A stretch of 64,000 bases of DNA from Thermaurantimonas sp046299575 (lineage in GTDB: Bacteria; Bacteroidota; Bacteroidia; Flavobacteriales; Schleiferiaceae). Under the pieces are notes generated by a model that saw only the letters and a program-made list of their open reading frames with translations, was not told the origin of the DNA and did not search any database. Where the stretch lies: contig NZ_JBKBHX010000003.1 of assembly GCF_046299575.1 (NCBI RefSeq), positions 248,001-312,000 of the forward strand. Direction: 5' to 3'. The first letter of the stretch is position 1, and every line of letters starts with the position of its first letter. Below are positions 1-8,239 of this stretch, in pieces. Made by a program: the position numbers and the translations under genes.

Positions 1-140
1 GCCAAATTTTTTACAGAAGCTTTAAAAATTCCTACTGCTGTCTTGTGATACGAAATAAGTGTTTTCGAGAGTGTATTACCAATGCCCGGCACCAGCTGCA
101 AGGCTAAAAAGTGGTAAAGTTCCTCTTCGCTTAGTGTCAT
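1..140 (-). CDS. dprA: DprA N-terminus, DNA-processing protein (partial, cut by left edge)
   Basis: The minus strand reads open from an ATG at 138-140 to the window edge, giving 46 residues that begin MTLSEEELYHFLALQLVPGI and continue with an IGNTLSKTLIS stretch. This resembles the N-terminal SAM/helix-hairpin-helix region of Bacteroidota DprA (Smf), which loads RecA on incoming single-stranded DNA during transformation. The Rossmann-type DNA-binding core lies outside the window. The start codon overlaps the stop of the upstream dehydrogenase gene (ATGA), which suggests translational coupling. The assignment rests on the N-terminal domain only, and another HhH protein is possible. Confidence 0.65.
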   Translation of the reverse strand, partial: MTLSEEELYHFLALQLVPGIGNTLSKTLISYHKTAVGIFKASVKNL

Positions 141-901
141 ACGTGGTTGCGATTGATCAGGGTAGAAGTTGCCTGAGTCGTAGGCGTAAGCACAATATCG
201 TGAATGCACACATGCTGGGGCTGATGAATTACAAAGGCGATGCATTCGGCTATATCTTCGGCAGTAAGCGGTTGTATGCCGTGATACACAGCCTTGGCTC
301 TATCCAAATTTCCTTCAAAGCGAACAATGGAAAACTCCGTCTCGGCTAAGCCTGGAGAAATCTGACTGACGCGTATGCCAAATTTGAACAGATCTTGTCG
401 CATTCCTTTGGTAATGGCCTCAACAGCATGCTTCGTTGCACAGTACACATGGCCTCCGGGGTACACCTCTTTTCCGGCTAAGGAACCAATATTGACGATA
501 TGCCCTCTACCAGCCTCTACCATGTAGGCAGCAGCTGCCCTGCCCATGTACAACAGGCCTTTGATGTTTGTGTCGATCATCTGATTCCAGTGATCGGGAT
601 TTGCCTGATCAAATCGATCCAAGCCAAGGGCCAATCCGGCGTTGTTGACTAGTACGTCTGGGGCACCAAGCAGTTCAAAAGCCCTTTTCGTTTGCCTGTT
701 TACCTCCTGAGCATCGCGCACATCGAGTACAAAAACTTCTGTTATTGATCCCAACGCTTTACATTGCCGGGCTATATATTCGAGTTTCTCATTTCTACGA
801 GCAAAAAGGGCTAAAGTATGGCCTTCTTTTGCCATCCTAAGGGCAGTGGCAGCACCAAAACCTGCACTTGCGCCGGTAATCCAAATAATTTTTTTACTCA
901 T
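137..901 (-). CDS. SDR-family NAD(P)-dependent oxidoreductase (YdfG-like)
   Basis: A 254-residue classical short-chain dehydrogenase with the whole fold present. The cofactor motif TGASAGFG is at residues 9-16, NNAG at 86-89, and the catalytic Ser140, Tyr153 and Lys157 fall in the YCATK context. It most resembles the YdfG group, NADP-dependent 3-hydroxy acid (serine / malonic semialdehyde) dehydrogenases, but substrate cannot be fixed from sequence. There is no signal peptide, so it is cytoplasmic. It starts 4 nt after the stop of the small upstream gene and overlaps the dprA start, so it probably sits in one transcript with both. Confidence 0.9.
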   Translation of the reverse strand: MSKKIIWITGASAGFGAATALRMAKEGHTLALFARRNEKLEYIARQCKALGSITEVFVLDVRDAQEVNRQTKRAFELLGAPDVLVNNAGLALGLDRFDQANPDHWNQMIDTNIKGLLYMGRAAAAYMVEAGRGHIVNIGSLAGKEVYPGGHVYCATKHAVEAITKGMRQDLFKFGIRVSQISPGLAETEFSIVRFEGNLDRAKAVYHGIQPLTAEDIAECIAFVIHQPQHVCIHDIVLTPTTQATSTLINRNHV

Positions 902-905
902 ACGA

Positions 906-1259
906 TTAAATCACTCCCAATTCTTCAAAATAGTGAATTACGGCCTCCTTCATAAGCCAGCTCTGTTCACCAGGCTTTAGGTATGGTAAGGACTGAATGA
1001 GCCTGTAGTGTGGCCAACCGTCGGCATCTATACCTTCAAACGCATAATAACCATAAGGCTCCAAGACTCTGCAAATGGCTATGTGCATTAGATTTATCTT
1101 TTCGTCTTTTTTAAACTTTTGGTATCCTTTGCCGAGCTCTTGTACCCCGATTAAAAAGAGAATACCGTCTAAATCAATATCTTCACCCTGACTAAAGGTA
1201 TGGCTGAGTTCCTTGACCAGTCGGTTCCATTTTTCGCGCATTACATCACGGTCTGTCAT
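906..1259 (-). CDS. Conserved hypothetical protein, 117 residues
   Basis: A small soluble acidic/basic helical protein of no recognised family, ending in a segment rich in Trp, Tyr and Leu. An in-frame ATG 39 nt further upstream (1298) would add 13 residues. I chose the ATG at 1259 because a perfect Bacteroidota -7 box TATTTTTG lies at 1267-1274, only 7 nt upstream of it, so a transcript from this box could not include the upstream ATG. The next gene (SDR) begins 4 nt after the stop. Function unknown; its position before an SDR and dprA gives no firm clue. Confidence 0.7.
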   Translation of the reverse strand: MTDRDVMREKWNRLVKELSHTFSQGEDIDLDGILFLIGVQELGKGYQKFKKDEKINLMHIAICRVLEPYGYYAFEGIDADGWPHYRLIQSLPYLKPGEQSWLMKEAVIHYFEELGVI

Positions 1260-1266
1260 ATTTGTA

Positions 1267-1302
1267 CAAAAATACTTACGTGCATCCTTTAATTCCACAA
1301 AA
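1267..1302 (-). promoter_or_regulatory. Promoter of the 117-residue gene (TTTTG / TATTTTTG)
   Basis: On the minus strand TATTTTTG occupies 1274-1267 and TTTTG occupies 1302-1298, with a 23-nt spacer. Both match the -7 (TAnnTTTG) and -33 (TTG) boxes known for Bacteroidota sigma-ABfr. The -7 box ends 7 nt before the ATG at 1259, so the message would be leaderless or nearly so. Confidence 0.6.
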
Positions 1303-1310
1303 CTATGTGT

Positions 1311-2501
1311 CTAAAATGCTTTTTGAATGGTTAATACCATTGATTGGGTATAGGCCCGAATGGCAGGTAGAAGGGAAGCTATTATTCCTGTTATCAGGGC
1401 CAAAAGCATCAAAAAAGCATCATCAGCCGATAAACCATATTCAAAACTGTACCGGAAGGCATTGACAGCATAATCGCTTAGCAACTTTTGACCTATTTTG
1501 GCTAAAGCAACTCCTAAAAATCCACCCACAAGGGAGATAATTAGTCCTTCACTCAATATCAAACCGAAAATTCCAATGGGTCGATAACCTAAAACTCTTA
1601 AAAGCGACAACTCATGTACTCGACTGCTAAGTGACTGAAATAGAGAAAATACTAAACTGACTACAGAGAGAGCAATCAGCACCAAAGCAATCCAATTAAC
1701 AATTTCAACTCCAATACCTATTAGATTGAATACTCTGTTGATTTCAATAGCCGGCAGAGCTGCCTGCATGCTGCTGTTTTGATTGATAAGCCTGGGCAAA
1801 GAAAAGTTTGCCATTGGTCCAGTGAATTTTATGAGAGCCAAAGTGATTTCTTTAAGCTCATCTTCTTCTGCATGGTCGTTTGAATGCTCCTGATGTACCT
1901 CCCACACACTTTCAAGGGAAGTAAAAATCAACTGATCAGCTACTGTACCAGTATTTTTAAATATTCCGACAATTTTGTAAGGATGATGATGGGCATCGTC
2001 GCTGCCAGCAGCTAACCCATGTGTGCCCTCGATTTTTTGATTTAAAGAAAGATTTAACTCCTTTGCCAGGCGTTCACTGATGATGGCTTGCAAAGGCTTT
2101 TTAAAGGGTTTTCCCTGAAGAATTTTTAAATCGTAATGAGCATAAATGGTGCTGTCGGTGCCTACAATTCGGTAGCCCTGATAATTGTCGCCAAGACTTA
2201 TAGGAATGAGTTCTTTGACCCATTGATTTTTACGAAGTTCTTGAACTTCATGGAGGGGAATATTGCCTGTAGGCGCATCGATGTGGTATATACCACATAA
2301 GACCAATTGTAGTGGGCTGCCTTTTGCTCCTACGATCATATCTACGCCCCGCAAATTGCCTTGGAACTGGGCTTCAACATTCGAGGCGAAAAAATGCATT
2401 AATCCGATCATTCCAATTCCAAACGCCATGAGAAGCACGGAGATAAAGCTGCGAGTCGGCGAATCGAGTATGTTAAACAGTGCAAGCTTTAAATTTTTCA
2501 T
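1311..2501 (-). CDS. ABC transporter permease, FtsX/MacB type, with His-rich external clusters
   Basis: 396 residues with the MacB/LolE layout: one membrane helix at about 20-40, a large extracytoplasmic domain, then three helices near 262-288, 309-335 and 362-386 (FtsX domain). Conserved stretches include DMIVGAKGSPLQL (54-66) and PISLGD with GYRIVGT (about 100-115). The external domain has a triple His at 171-173 and further His at 203, 206 and 210, followed by an acidic run, which could bind metal. From memory it resembles permeases beside LolD-like ATPases in zinc-regulated loci of gammaproteobacteria; this is an unverified recollection. It pairs with the ATPase gene 16 nt upstream. Likely role: energised mechanical export or extraction of a substrate from the membrane. 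Confidence 0.88.
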   Translation of the reverse strand: MKNLKLALFNILDSPTRSFISVLLMAFGIGMIGLMHFFASNVEAQFQGNLRGVDMIVGAKGSPLQLVLCGIYHIDAPTGNIPLHEVQELRKNQWVKELIPISLGDNYQGYRIVGTDSTIYAHYDLKILQGKPFKKPLQAIISERLAKELNLSLNQKIEGTHGLAAGSDDAHHHPYKIVGIFKNTGTVADQLIFTSLESVWEVHQEHSNDHAEEDELKEITLALIKFTGPMANFSLPRLINQNSSMQAALPAIEINRVFNLIGIGVEIVNWIALVLIALSVVSLVFSLFQSLSSRVHELSLLRVLGYRPIGIFGLILSEGLIISLVGGFLGVALAKIGQKLLSDYAVNAFRYSFEYGLSADDAFLMLLALITGIIASLLPAIRAYTQSMVLTIQKAF

Positions 2502-2517
2502 ATTAATTCAATTCTTC

Positions 2518-3159
2518 TTATTGCGAAATGTGATATACAGCGTCATCGCTATTTACAATTCTTCGATCGTGTGTTACAACAATGAGTGAAGCATTCTGTT
2601 GGCGAGCTGTACTTTTTAATAAATCAATTACTTCAAGGGCGTTGTGGTCGTCGAGTGCTGAGGTTGGCTCATCTGCTAATACGAGTTTTGGCCTGTTTAC
2701 CAAAGCGCGGGCTATTGAGGCTCTTTGCTGCTCTCCTTGACTGAGCTGATGAGGTTTTTTGTGCTTATTTTCTAAAATTCCAAGCTTTTTGAGCAAAAAT
2801 TCAGCATGTGCAGCATCAAAAGAAACTCCAGCTGCATAGGCTGCCCATTTTAAATTTTCCAAAATGCTCACTGACCTCAAAAACACATTTTTTTGAAAAA
2901 CAATACCAATATGTCTGCCTCTGAATACATCGCGCTTAGAGGGTGATAACTGCTGGAGTAAAGTGCCATTAATTGCAATTTCACCACTTACAGGTGTTAA
3001 AAATCCTGCCAATAAATTTAGCAGGGTAGACTTACCTGAACCTGACCTGCCCAATACAAATAAAACATCTCCTTGATTGAGCGTAATATCGCTGTAAGAA
3101 AAGACAACATCTTTTTGATACGAAAATTTGAGTGAACGCGTCTCTACTACTAAAGTCAT
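2518..3159 (-). CDS. ABC transporter ATP-binding protein, LolD-like
   Basis: A 213-residue ATPase. Walker A GRSGSGKST is at residues 37-45, followed by a Q-loop in the VFQKN context, the signature LSQGEQQR, Walker B LVLADEP and the H-loop VVTHD. The open frame extends 49 codons further upstream, but that part lies inside the end of the preceding gene and is not LolD-like; the ATG at 3159 gives the normal N-terminus for the family. It sits 26 nt after the FG-GAP gene and 16 nt before its permease gene, so these are likely co-transcribed. LolD, MacB and FtsE relatives power conformational coupling rather than channel-like transport. The substrate is unknown. Confidence 0.9.
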   Translation of the reverse strand: MTLVVETRSLKFSYQKDVVFSYSDITLNQGDVLFVLGRSGSGKSTLLNLLAGFLTPVSGEIAINGTLLQQLSPSKRDVFRGRHIGIVFQKNVFLRSVSILENLKWAAYAAGVSFDAAHAEFLLKKLGILENKHKKPHQLSQGEQQRASIARALVNRPKLVLADEPTSALDDHNALEVIDLLKSTARQQNASLIVVTHDRRIVNSDDAVYHISQ

Positions 3160-3185
3160 TTCACGTACTTTTCGAACAGCCGAAT

Positions 3186-5927
3186 TTAAGGCTGACCGAC
3201 GATAAACTTCAAAGCGTGCGTCTCTCCGGGTGAAGAAGAAAGATACAAGATATACATTCCGGGAGCCAACGTCGATGTATTGAGCTGATATTGACTGTTT
3301 ATCCAAGTTGATTCTCCCCGAAGTACATTTCTGCCATCTACAGTATAGATGGCATATTTTAGTTTACCTTCTTGCGAGGTCTTATTTCGAATGATTAAAA
3401 AATCTGATGCCGGATTGGGAAAGAGCGCGTAAGTAGATGATGTGGCTACCTCGTTTTCATTGGGCAATCCGATGTTTGAAGGAGCTTTTCCTTTAAAGAA
3501 ATGCATGCCTCCTGAAGCATTGCCAAGAATCATTTCAGGCCAGCCATCGTTGTCAAAATCGTATAAAGCAGCAGCATTTAATTGACCCTCCACAATTTTC
3601 TGCCCATAGTCGTATAGTGATGGTAAAAGTGTAAAGCGCATATCAGGCCTAATGTTGGAGGCTGCCTGATAAGGCATCTCGCATCCATTGGCGAAAATGG
3701 TATTGAAGCCCTGAATGTTGCCATATGCATTGGCCTGATAGCCAGCATCGTGACCTGTAAGCACAATGTCTTGATTGGGAATATTTTGCGAAAAACAGAT
3801 CTCGATCACCAGATTTGATGTTCCATCCCATAAGAAGGAGTTGGTAAGCTGTATGTTATTCCAACCTTGAGAAAGAATGAGCATTTGGTTAAACACTTCT
3901 CTAAACCCTAATGTATCGAACTGATTTAGAGCATTAAGAGAAGTGTTTTTCATTCGAATGCTGATACCTTGGCTTATGTAAAAATTTCCTGAAGACGTTA
4001 CATTAAAACCAATATGAGTGATTCGGCCTGCCACCAGACCATTAGCCTTCAGGTCTGATGCTCGGTAGAGAATTTGGTTCCTGCCAGTTCGACGGCTTGT
4101 ACCAAATGGAGTTACATCTGCATTTGACAGTGTGTGTGTGGATGTTCCTATGGTTTGAGTGATTTGTTCGGGTTTTTGAGAGATGAGACTTAGGCTGTCA
4201 TACATGTAAATGCCTTGACTTAAGCTACCCACGGCCAGGAGTTTCTTACCCTGATGTACGAAGTGCCGTGGCATAGCATATCCTTGAAAGTCAAACTGTC
4301 CTCGCGTATCAACCCCCCCAAATCGAGCATTAACCAAAGTAAACAGAGGAGCAGTAGCTGTGCCTGTATTGCGGTAGTAAAGGAGATAACCCGTACGATT
4401 TCCAACCAGCAAATCAAGCAATCCATCGCCGTCTACATCCACTAATTCGGGAGCTGCCCACTGCCCTGCTTGTATGCCGGCATAATTATTTACAGGAGCA
4501 GCCCATTGAGGATTGGTGGCAGATCCGGTGTTTTGGAAATAAGAAAGTGTTCCATTGGCTAATCCGACGATTAAATCCAAATCGCCATCTCCATCCAAAT
4601 CGCCTAGCGCAGGATACACATTTGCTGAATTAAGCTGCCAAGTATTCGCCAGATTCGTATCGCTTAGCACATAAGCAGGCATGCTACCGCTGCTTATATT
4701 TTTGAAAAAATACAATCTGCCCCTGTATACCGAGCTATCTACCTCATGCCCATGATGACCAACGATTAAATCTGGTTTACCGTCACCATCCAAATCTTTA
4801 ATAAGTGGGTATGCGCAATATTCGAGATTGATTGTTTGATCTTGTAAAAAAGATTTTGTTTGAAGCTGAAACTGGGCGCCGGGTCCGGTGGCCACATTTT
4901 TTAGATACCACACACTGTTTTTCATCTTCCCGTTGAATTGTCGTGGACTGACAATTAAATCGCGTTTTCCGTCTTTGTCGATGTCTATGAAGACAGGTGA
5001 AGGACTGTACGGCAGCACAATAGGTGAATTTGATGGAAAAGCGGTATCTTGTGATGTCATCCACGCGTCCACATTATTAGCACCGGTATTAAAAACCGCC
5101 GTGAGCGTGGGATAGTCTTCTTCGCTCATAAGCATATCGAGTCGGCCATTGCCTGAGAGGTCAAATACTGCTGCGTTTACTGCACCGAGATGCTGTACCT
5201 TTTCCGGGATAATTACATTGTCGTAAAGTGAGTTGATACTGCATGTCATTAGCTTCAGAGCCAGAAACAAATCGCTTTTCACAAAACCTCCCCAGCACAA
5301 TTTCACTTGCTGAAAATGTGTGGTACAGGGCTGAACGGCTGTATGCAGTTCAAAACGATCCTCAAAAACGCTTTGATTGATGATGTCTAAGCGATTGTCC
5401 CCATCAATGTCGGCTATTACAGGTATAGACAGTGGGTTATTAAAAATTGTAGAACTTATGGTGCCAAACTGGGAAAAGAGGAAGTCTCCGTTGGGATTTT
5501 TTGTGAACTGTAAATTGCCATTTGAGCTGGTATTCAGATAGAGTAGAATACCGGCAAACATGTTTCCCGTAAATAGATCTTTTTTTCCATCGCAATTGAT
5601 GTCAGCAGTTATGATAAAACCACGCAATTCAGGAATCTTTTTGCTGATTTCGTAATTGTACTCAAAGGTATAATTGCCGGCCATCCCCTTTCTAAGGAAA
5701 ACCATTGGCCTATTGCCCATTCGATCAAGCGCTAAAAGATCTTCCATTCCATCGAAGTCGAGGTCAATTTCGGCAAAGTGCATATGGCTCATACCTCCAA
5801 TCCATGGTTGAGTCAAAACATTACCAGAAATCTGTACCGGAATGTTCTTATAGAATTCAAAATCGACTTGACCCAATGAAATATTTATAGCAGTTAGGAA
5901 AAGCAAAATGCCTGATCGACCACGCAT
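3186..5927 (-). CDS. Secreted FG-GAP/VCBS repeat protein with T9SS sorting domain
   Basis: 913 residues. A signal peptide (MRGRSGILLFLTAINISLGQ) is followed by many FG-GAP/VCBS-type repeats with calcium-loop signatures such as DIDGDNRLDI, DLDGDGKPDLIVG and DVDGDGLLDLLVG, which form a beta-propeller. A jelly-roll-like segment lies around residues 590-760, with a further repeat after it. The last roughly 80 residues (YALFPNPASDFLIIRN onward) are a type A T9SS C-terminal sorting domain, so the protein should cross the outer membrane by T9SS and be released or anchored at the surface. Its ligand is unknown. It is first in a tandem run with the ABC pair, but there is no evidence that they act together. 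No clear promoter box was seen upstream. Confidence 0.92.
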   Translation of the reverse strand: MRGRSGILLFLTAINISLGQVDFEFYKNIPVQISGNVLTQPWIGGMSHMHFAEIDLDFDGMEDLLALDRMGNRPMVFLRKGMAGNYTFEYNYEISKKIPELRGFIITADINCDGKKDLFTGNMFAGILLYLNTSSNGNLQFTKNPNGDFLFSQFGTISSTIFNNPLSIPVIADIDGDNRLDIINQSVFEDRFELHTAVQPCTTHFQQVKLCWGGFVKSDLFLALKLMTCSINSLYDNVIIPEKVQHLGAVNAAVFDLSGNGRLDMLMSEEDYPTLTAVFNTGANNVDAWMTSQDTAFPSNSPIVLPYSPSPVFIDIDKDGKRDLIVSPRQFNGKMKNSVWYLKNVATGPGAQFQLQTKSFLQDQTINLEYCAYPLIKDLDGDGKPDLIVGHHGHEVDSSVYRGRLYFFKNISSGSMPAYVLSDTNLANTWQLNSANVYPALGDLDGDGDLDLIVGLANGTLSYFQNTGSATNPQWAAPVNNYAGIQAGQWAAPELVDVDGDGLLDLLVGNRTGYLLYYRNTGTATAPLFTLVNARFGGVDTRGQFDFQGYAMPRHFVHQGKKLLAVGSLSQGIYMYDSLSLISQKPEQITQTIGTSTHTLSNADVTPFGTSRRTGRNQILYRASDLKANGLVAGRITHIGFNVTSSGNFYISQGISIRMKNTSLNALNQFDTLGFREVFNQMLILSQGWNNIQLTNSFLWDGTSNLVIEICFSQNIPNQDIVLTGHDAGYQANAYGNIQGFNTIFANGCEMPYQAASNIRPDMRFTLLPSLYDYGQKIVEGQLNAAALYDFDNDGWPEMILGNASGGMHFFKGKAPSNIGLPNENEVATSSTYALFPNPASDFLIIRNKTSQEGKLKYAIYTVDGRNVLRGESTWINSQYQLNTSTLAPGMYILYLSSSPGETHALKFIVGQP

Positions 5928-6281
5928 CGTTATAAAATCTTAAAAGTGCATGAATATACGAATTAATGAGAAGTGTAATCTGTGACCTGTAACCACCGAT
6001 TATAGAAATCCGATAATCTTGGCTCAAAGATCTATAGGTTCCTGAAATCTTATATTTATAGCATTTTGCTTCACATTTCTCATAATTTCTAAAGGAGCTT
6101 TTTGTAAAATTAACCTATTGTAGTAGCAATATTTTCTAAAAATTTATAATCTCAAATTATCATTTTTTACTTAAAAATTTATTTTTATCTGTTTTTTGAA
6201 TGACTCATTAAGATATAGCCTCCGAATAAGAGCATTTTATGCACAAAGTTTTAAAAAAATTTTAAGAAAATCAAAACGCTT
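5928..6281. other. AT-rich divergent intergenic region
   Basis: This 354-nt spacer separates the start of the FG-GAP gene (minus) from that of the DUF2237 gene (plus). It is AT-rich, has no convincing ORF and no strong hairpin. The only clear element is the -7 box just beyond its right end. Promoters for both flanking genes should lie here. Confidence 0.5.
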
Positions 6282-6289
6282 TACTTTTG
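6282..6289 (+). promoter_or_regulatory. -7 box TACTTTTG for the DUF2237 gene
   Basis: TACTTTTG fits TAnnTTTG and lies 23 nt before the chosen ATG at 6313. No convincing -33 TTG is present. The box supports the downstream ATG over the long-frame ATG at 6196, which would lie upstream of the promoter. Confidence 0.45.
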
Positions 6290-6312
6290 GAAAAGTAAAA
6301 ACGCAAAAAACC

Positions 6313-6705
6313 ATGAAAGACACCTCTTTAAACATATTTGATCTTCCTCTGGAAGAATGCAGCAGAAAGCCACTGACCGGCTTTTTTAGAAACGGATGCT
6401 GCGACACTGGTCCCGAAGATGTAGGTTGCCACACAGTATGTGCGGTGATGACTGAGGAGTTTTTACTATTTTCCAGAAGAATGGGCAATGATTTAATCAC
6501 ACCTCGTCCGGAGTACGATTTTCCGGGACTAAAAGCCGGCGACAGGTGGTGCCTTTGTGCCTTGCGCTGGAAGGAAGCCTATGACGCAGGATGCGCACCT
6601 TATATTATACCCGAAGCCACCCACAAAGCAGCACTGCGCTACATCGACATCGACATTTTAATCCAATTCGCTTTGAAAAACAATACTTTAGATACAAATG
6701 GCTAA
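6313..6705 (+). CDS. DUF2237 family protein
   Basis: 130 residues matching the whole DUF2237 domain: an early PLTGFFRNGCC segment, a GPEDVGCHTVCAVMTEEFL stretch, PRPEYDFPGLKAGDRWCLCA, and an EATH motif near the end. The family is small, Cys-rich and soluble, with conserved Cys, His and Arg residues that suggest a metal- or redox-linked role, but no activity is established to my knowledge. The upstream 39 codons of the open frame are Lys- and Phe-rich and not part of the family, so the start is placed at 6313. The gene appears to stand alone; the sugar transporter gene begins 75 nt later on the same strand. Confidence 0.88.
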   Translation: MKDTSLNIFDLPLEECSRKPLTGFFRNGCCDTGPEDVGCHTVCAVMTEEFLLFSRRMGNDLITPRPEYDFPGLKAGDRWCLCALRWKEAYDAGCAPYIIPEATHKAALRYIDIDILIQFALKNNTLDTNG

Positions 6706-6780
6706 AAGTGTAGAGAATACACTTGCGATGTAAAAACTTTTTTACTTTAGGCCCCTGAAAAAAATGTTAAAGCTCTGTTT

Positions 6781-8091
6781 ATGGCTCGTAAAGAGAAACC
6801 TCTTCTTTCTTTTTGGCAAATCTGGAATTTGAGTTTTGGCTTTTTAGGCGTTCAGATAGGTTATTCCCTTCAAAACGCTAACACGAGTCGAATTTTATCA
6901 GCCGTGGGGGCCGATGTGCATCACTTGAGCTTGTTTTGGCTGGCGGCTCCCGTTGCCGGACTAATCGTACAGCCCATCGTAGGGCTTTCGAGCGATAAAA
7001 CTTGGACGCGCTTTGGCCGCCGTATTCCTTTTATTCTGGGCGGAGCCATCGTATCGGCCATTGCCATGTTTTTTATGCCAAACAGTGAATACTACGCCCA
7101 CCTGATGCCTCCTGTGATTTTTGGAGCCTTTATGCTGCTGCTCATGGATACTTCATTTAACGTAACCATGCAGCCTTTCAGAGCCTTAGTGAGTGACATG
7201 GTGCCCGATCGGCAGCGCAACCTGGGCTACAGCATTCAGAGTTTTCTGATCAATCTCGGTGCGGTGTTAGGTAGTGTATTGCCGGCTATTCTCACATTTA
7301 TTGGCATAAGCAATACGCCAGGTGAGGGCGAAAAAGTAGCCGCTACCGTTATCTGGTCGTTTTACATCGGAGGAGCCACTCTTTTTCTCACAGTGATTTG
7401 GACTGCAATCAACACCCGTGAATACCCACCAAAAGAATATGCAGAGTACAACGATATCGAAGACGATAAACCGCGCAGAAACTTTCTCAAACTTTTGACC
7501 GATGTGCCAAAAATAATGTATCAACTGGCAGTTACCCAATTTTTGAGCTGGTTTTCGCTCTTTCTCATGTGGGTATACACTACCCAAGCCTTAGCTGAAA
7601 ACATTTGGAATACGACGGATGCACAATCAAAAGAATTTAATGACGCAGGCAACTGGACAGGAATTCTCTTCGCAGCCTACAGCGTATTTGCTGCCCTGTA
7701 TAGTCTTCTTATGCCTAAGCTCGCTGATAAATACGGAAGAAAGACCGTTTATGCTCTTTCGCTGATTGCGGGTGGCATCGGCTTAATTAGCATCTTACTG
7801 ATTAAAAATCAATATTTATTGCTGGTGCCTATGATAGGCATAGGTGTAGCATGGGCTGCCATTCTAGCTATGCCATATGCGCTGCTTTCATCCAGATTGC
7901 CCGCTCAAGACACTGGTGTATATATGGGTCTATTTAATGCGACCATCACCATACCGCAGATTGTAGCCGGTCTTACAGGCGGATTATTGCTTAGCCTGGC
8001 TGGCGGTGAGGCTGTGTGGATGCTGGTGTTTTCTGGAATGTCGATGACGTTGGCAGGTATCGTAGCACCTTTTGTGATTAAAGACGTATAA
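6781..8091 (+). CDS. MFS sugar transporter, SLC45/GPH-like
   Basis: 436 residues with about twelve hydrophobic helices and a central charged cytoplasmic loop (about 215-245, rich in Asp, Glu and Lys). The N-terminal half has LSFGFLGVQIGYSLQNANTSR and the loop 2-3 signature DKTWTRFGRRIPFI, both typical of the SLC45/sucrose-maltose proton symporter branch; the C-terminal half has a second DKYGRKT motif. It is likely an inner-membrane importer of a disaccharide or maltodextrin. There are no sus genes or glycosidases beside it, so the substrate is open. A near-consensus -7 sequence TACTTTAG lies shortly upstream. Confidence 0.88.
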   Translation: MARKEKPLLSFWQIWNLSFGFLGVQIGYSLQNANTSRILSAVGADVHHLSLFWLAAPVAGLIVQPIVGLSSDKTWTRFGRRIPFILGGAIVSAIAMFFMPNSEYYAHLMPPVIFGAFMLLLMDTSFNVTMQPFRALVSDMVPDRQRNLGYSIQSFLINLGAVLGSVLPAILTFIGISNTPGEGEKVAATVIWSFYIGGATLFLTVIWTAINTREYPPKEYAEYNDIEDDKPRRNFLKLLTDVPKIMYQLAVTQFLSWFSLFLMWVYTTQALAENIWNTTDAQSKEFNDAGNWTGILFAAYSVFAALYSLLMPKLADKYGRKTVYALSLIAGGIGLISILLIKNQYLLLVPMIGIGVAWAAILAMPYALLSSRLPAQDTGVYMGLFNATITIPQIVAGLTGGLLLSLAGGEAVWMLVFSGMSMTLAGIVAPFVIKDV

Positions 8092-8239
8092 AATATCTTA
8101 ATCCTTATCTTAAAATAAAAATTTGTGACAAAACTTTATTCGCTTTTAATTATTTAAAGGAAGGCTTGTAAATATCATCCCTTTTATTAATGCTGGAGCT
8201 TATTGAGTTATGTATTTTTTCAATTAAGCATAAGAGATT

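Noticed and set aside
59..349. 96-codon plus-strand frame at the left edge
   Set aside because: It is antisense to dprA and the SDR gene, whose motifs are clear.
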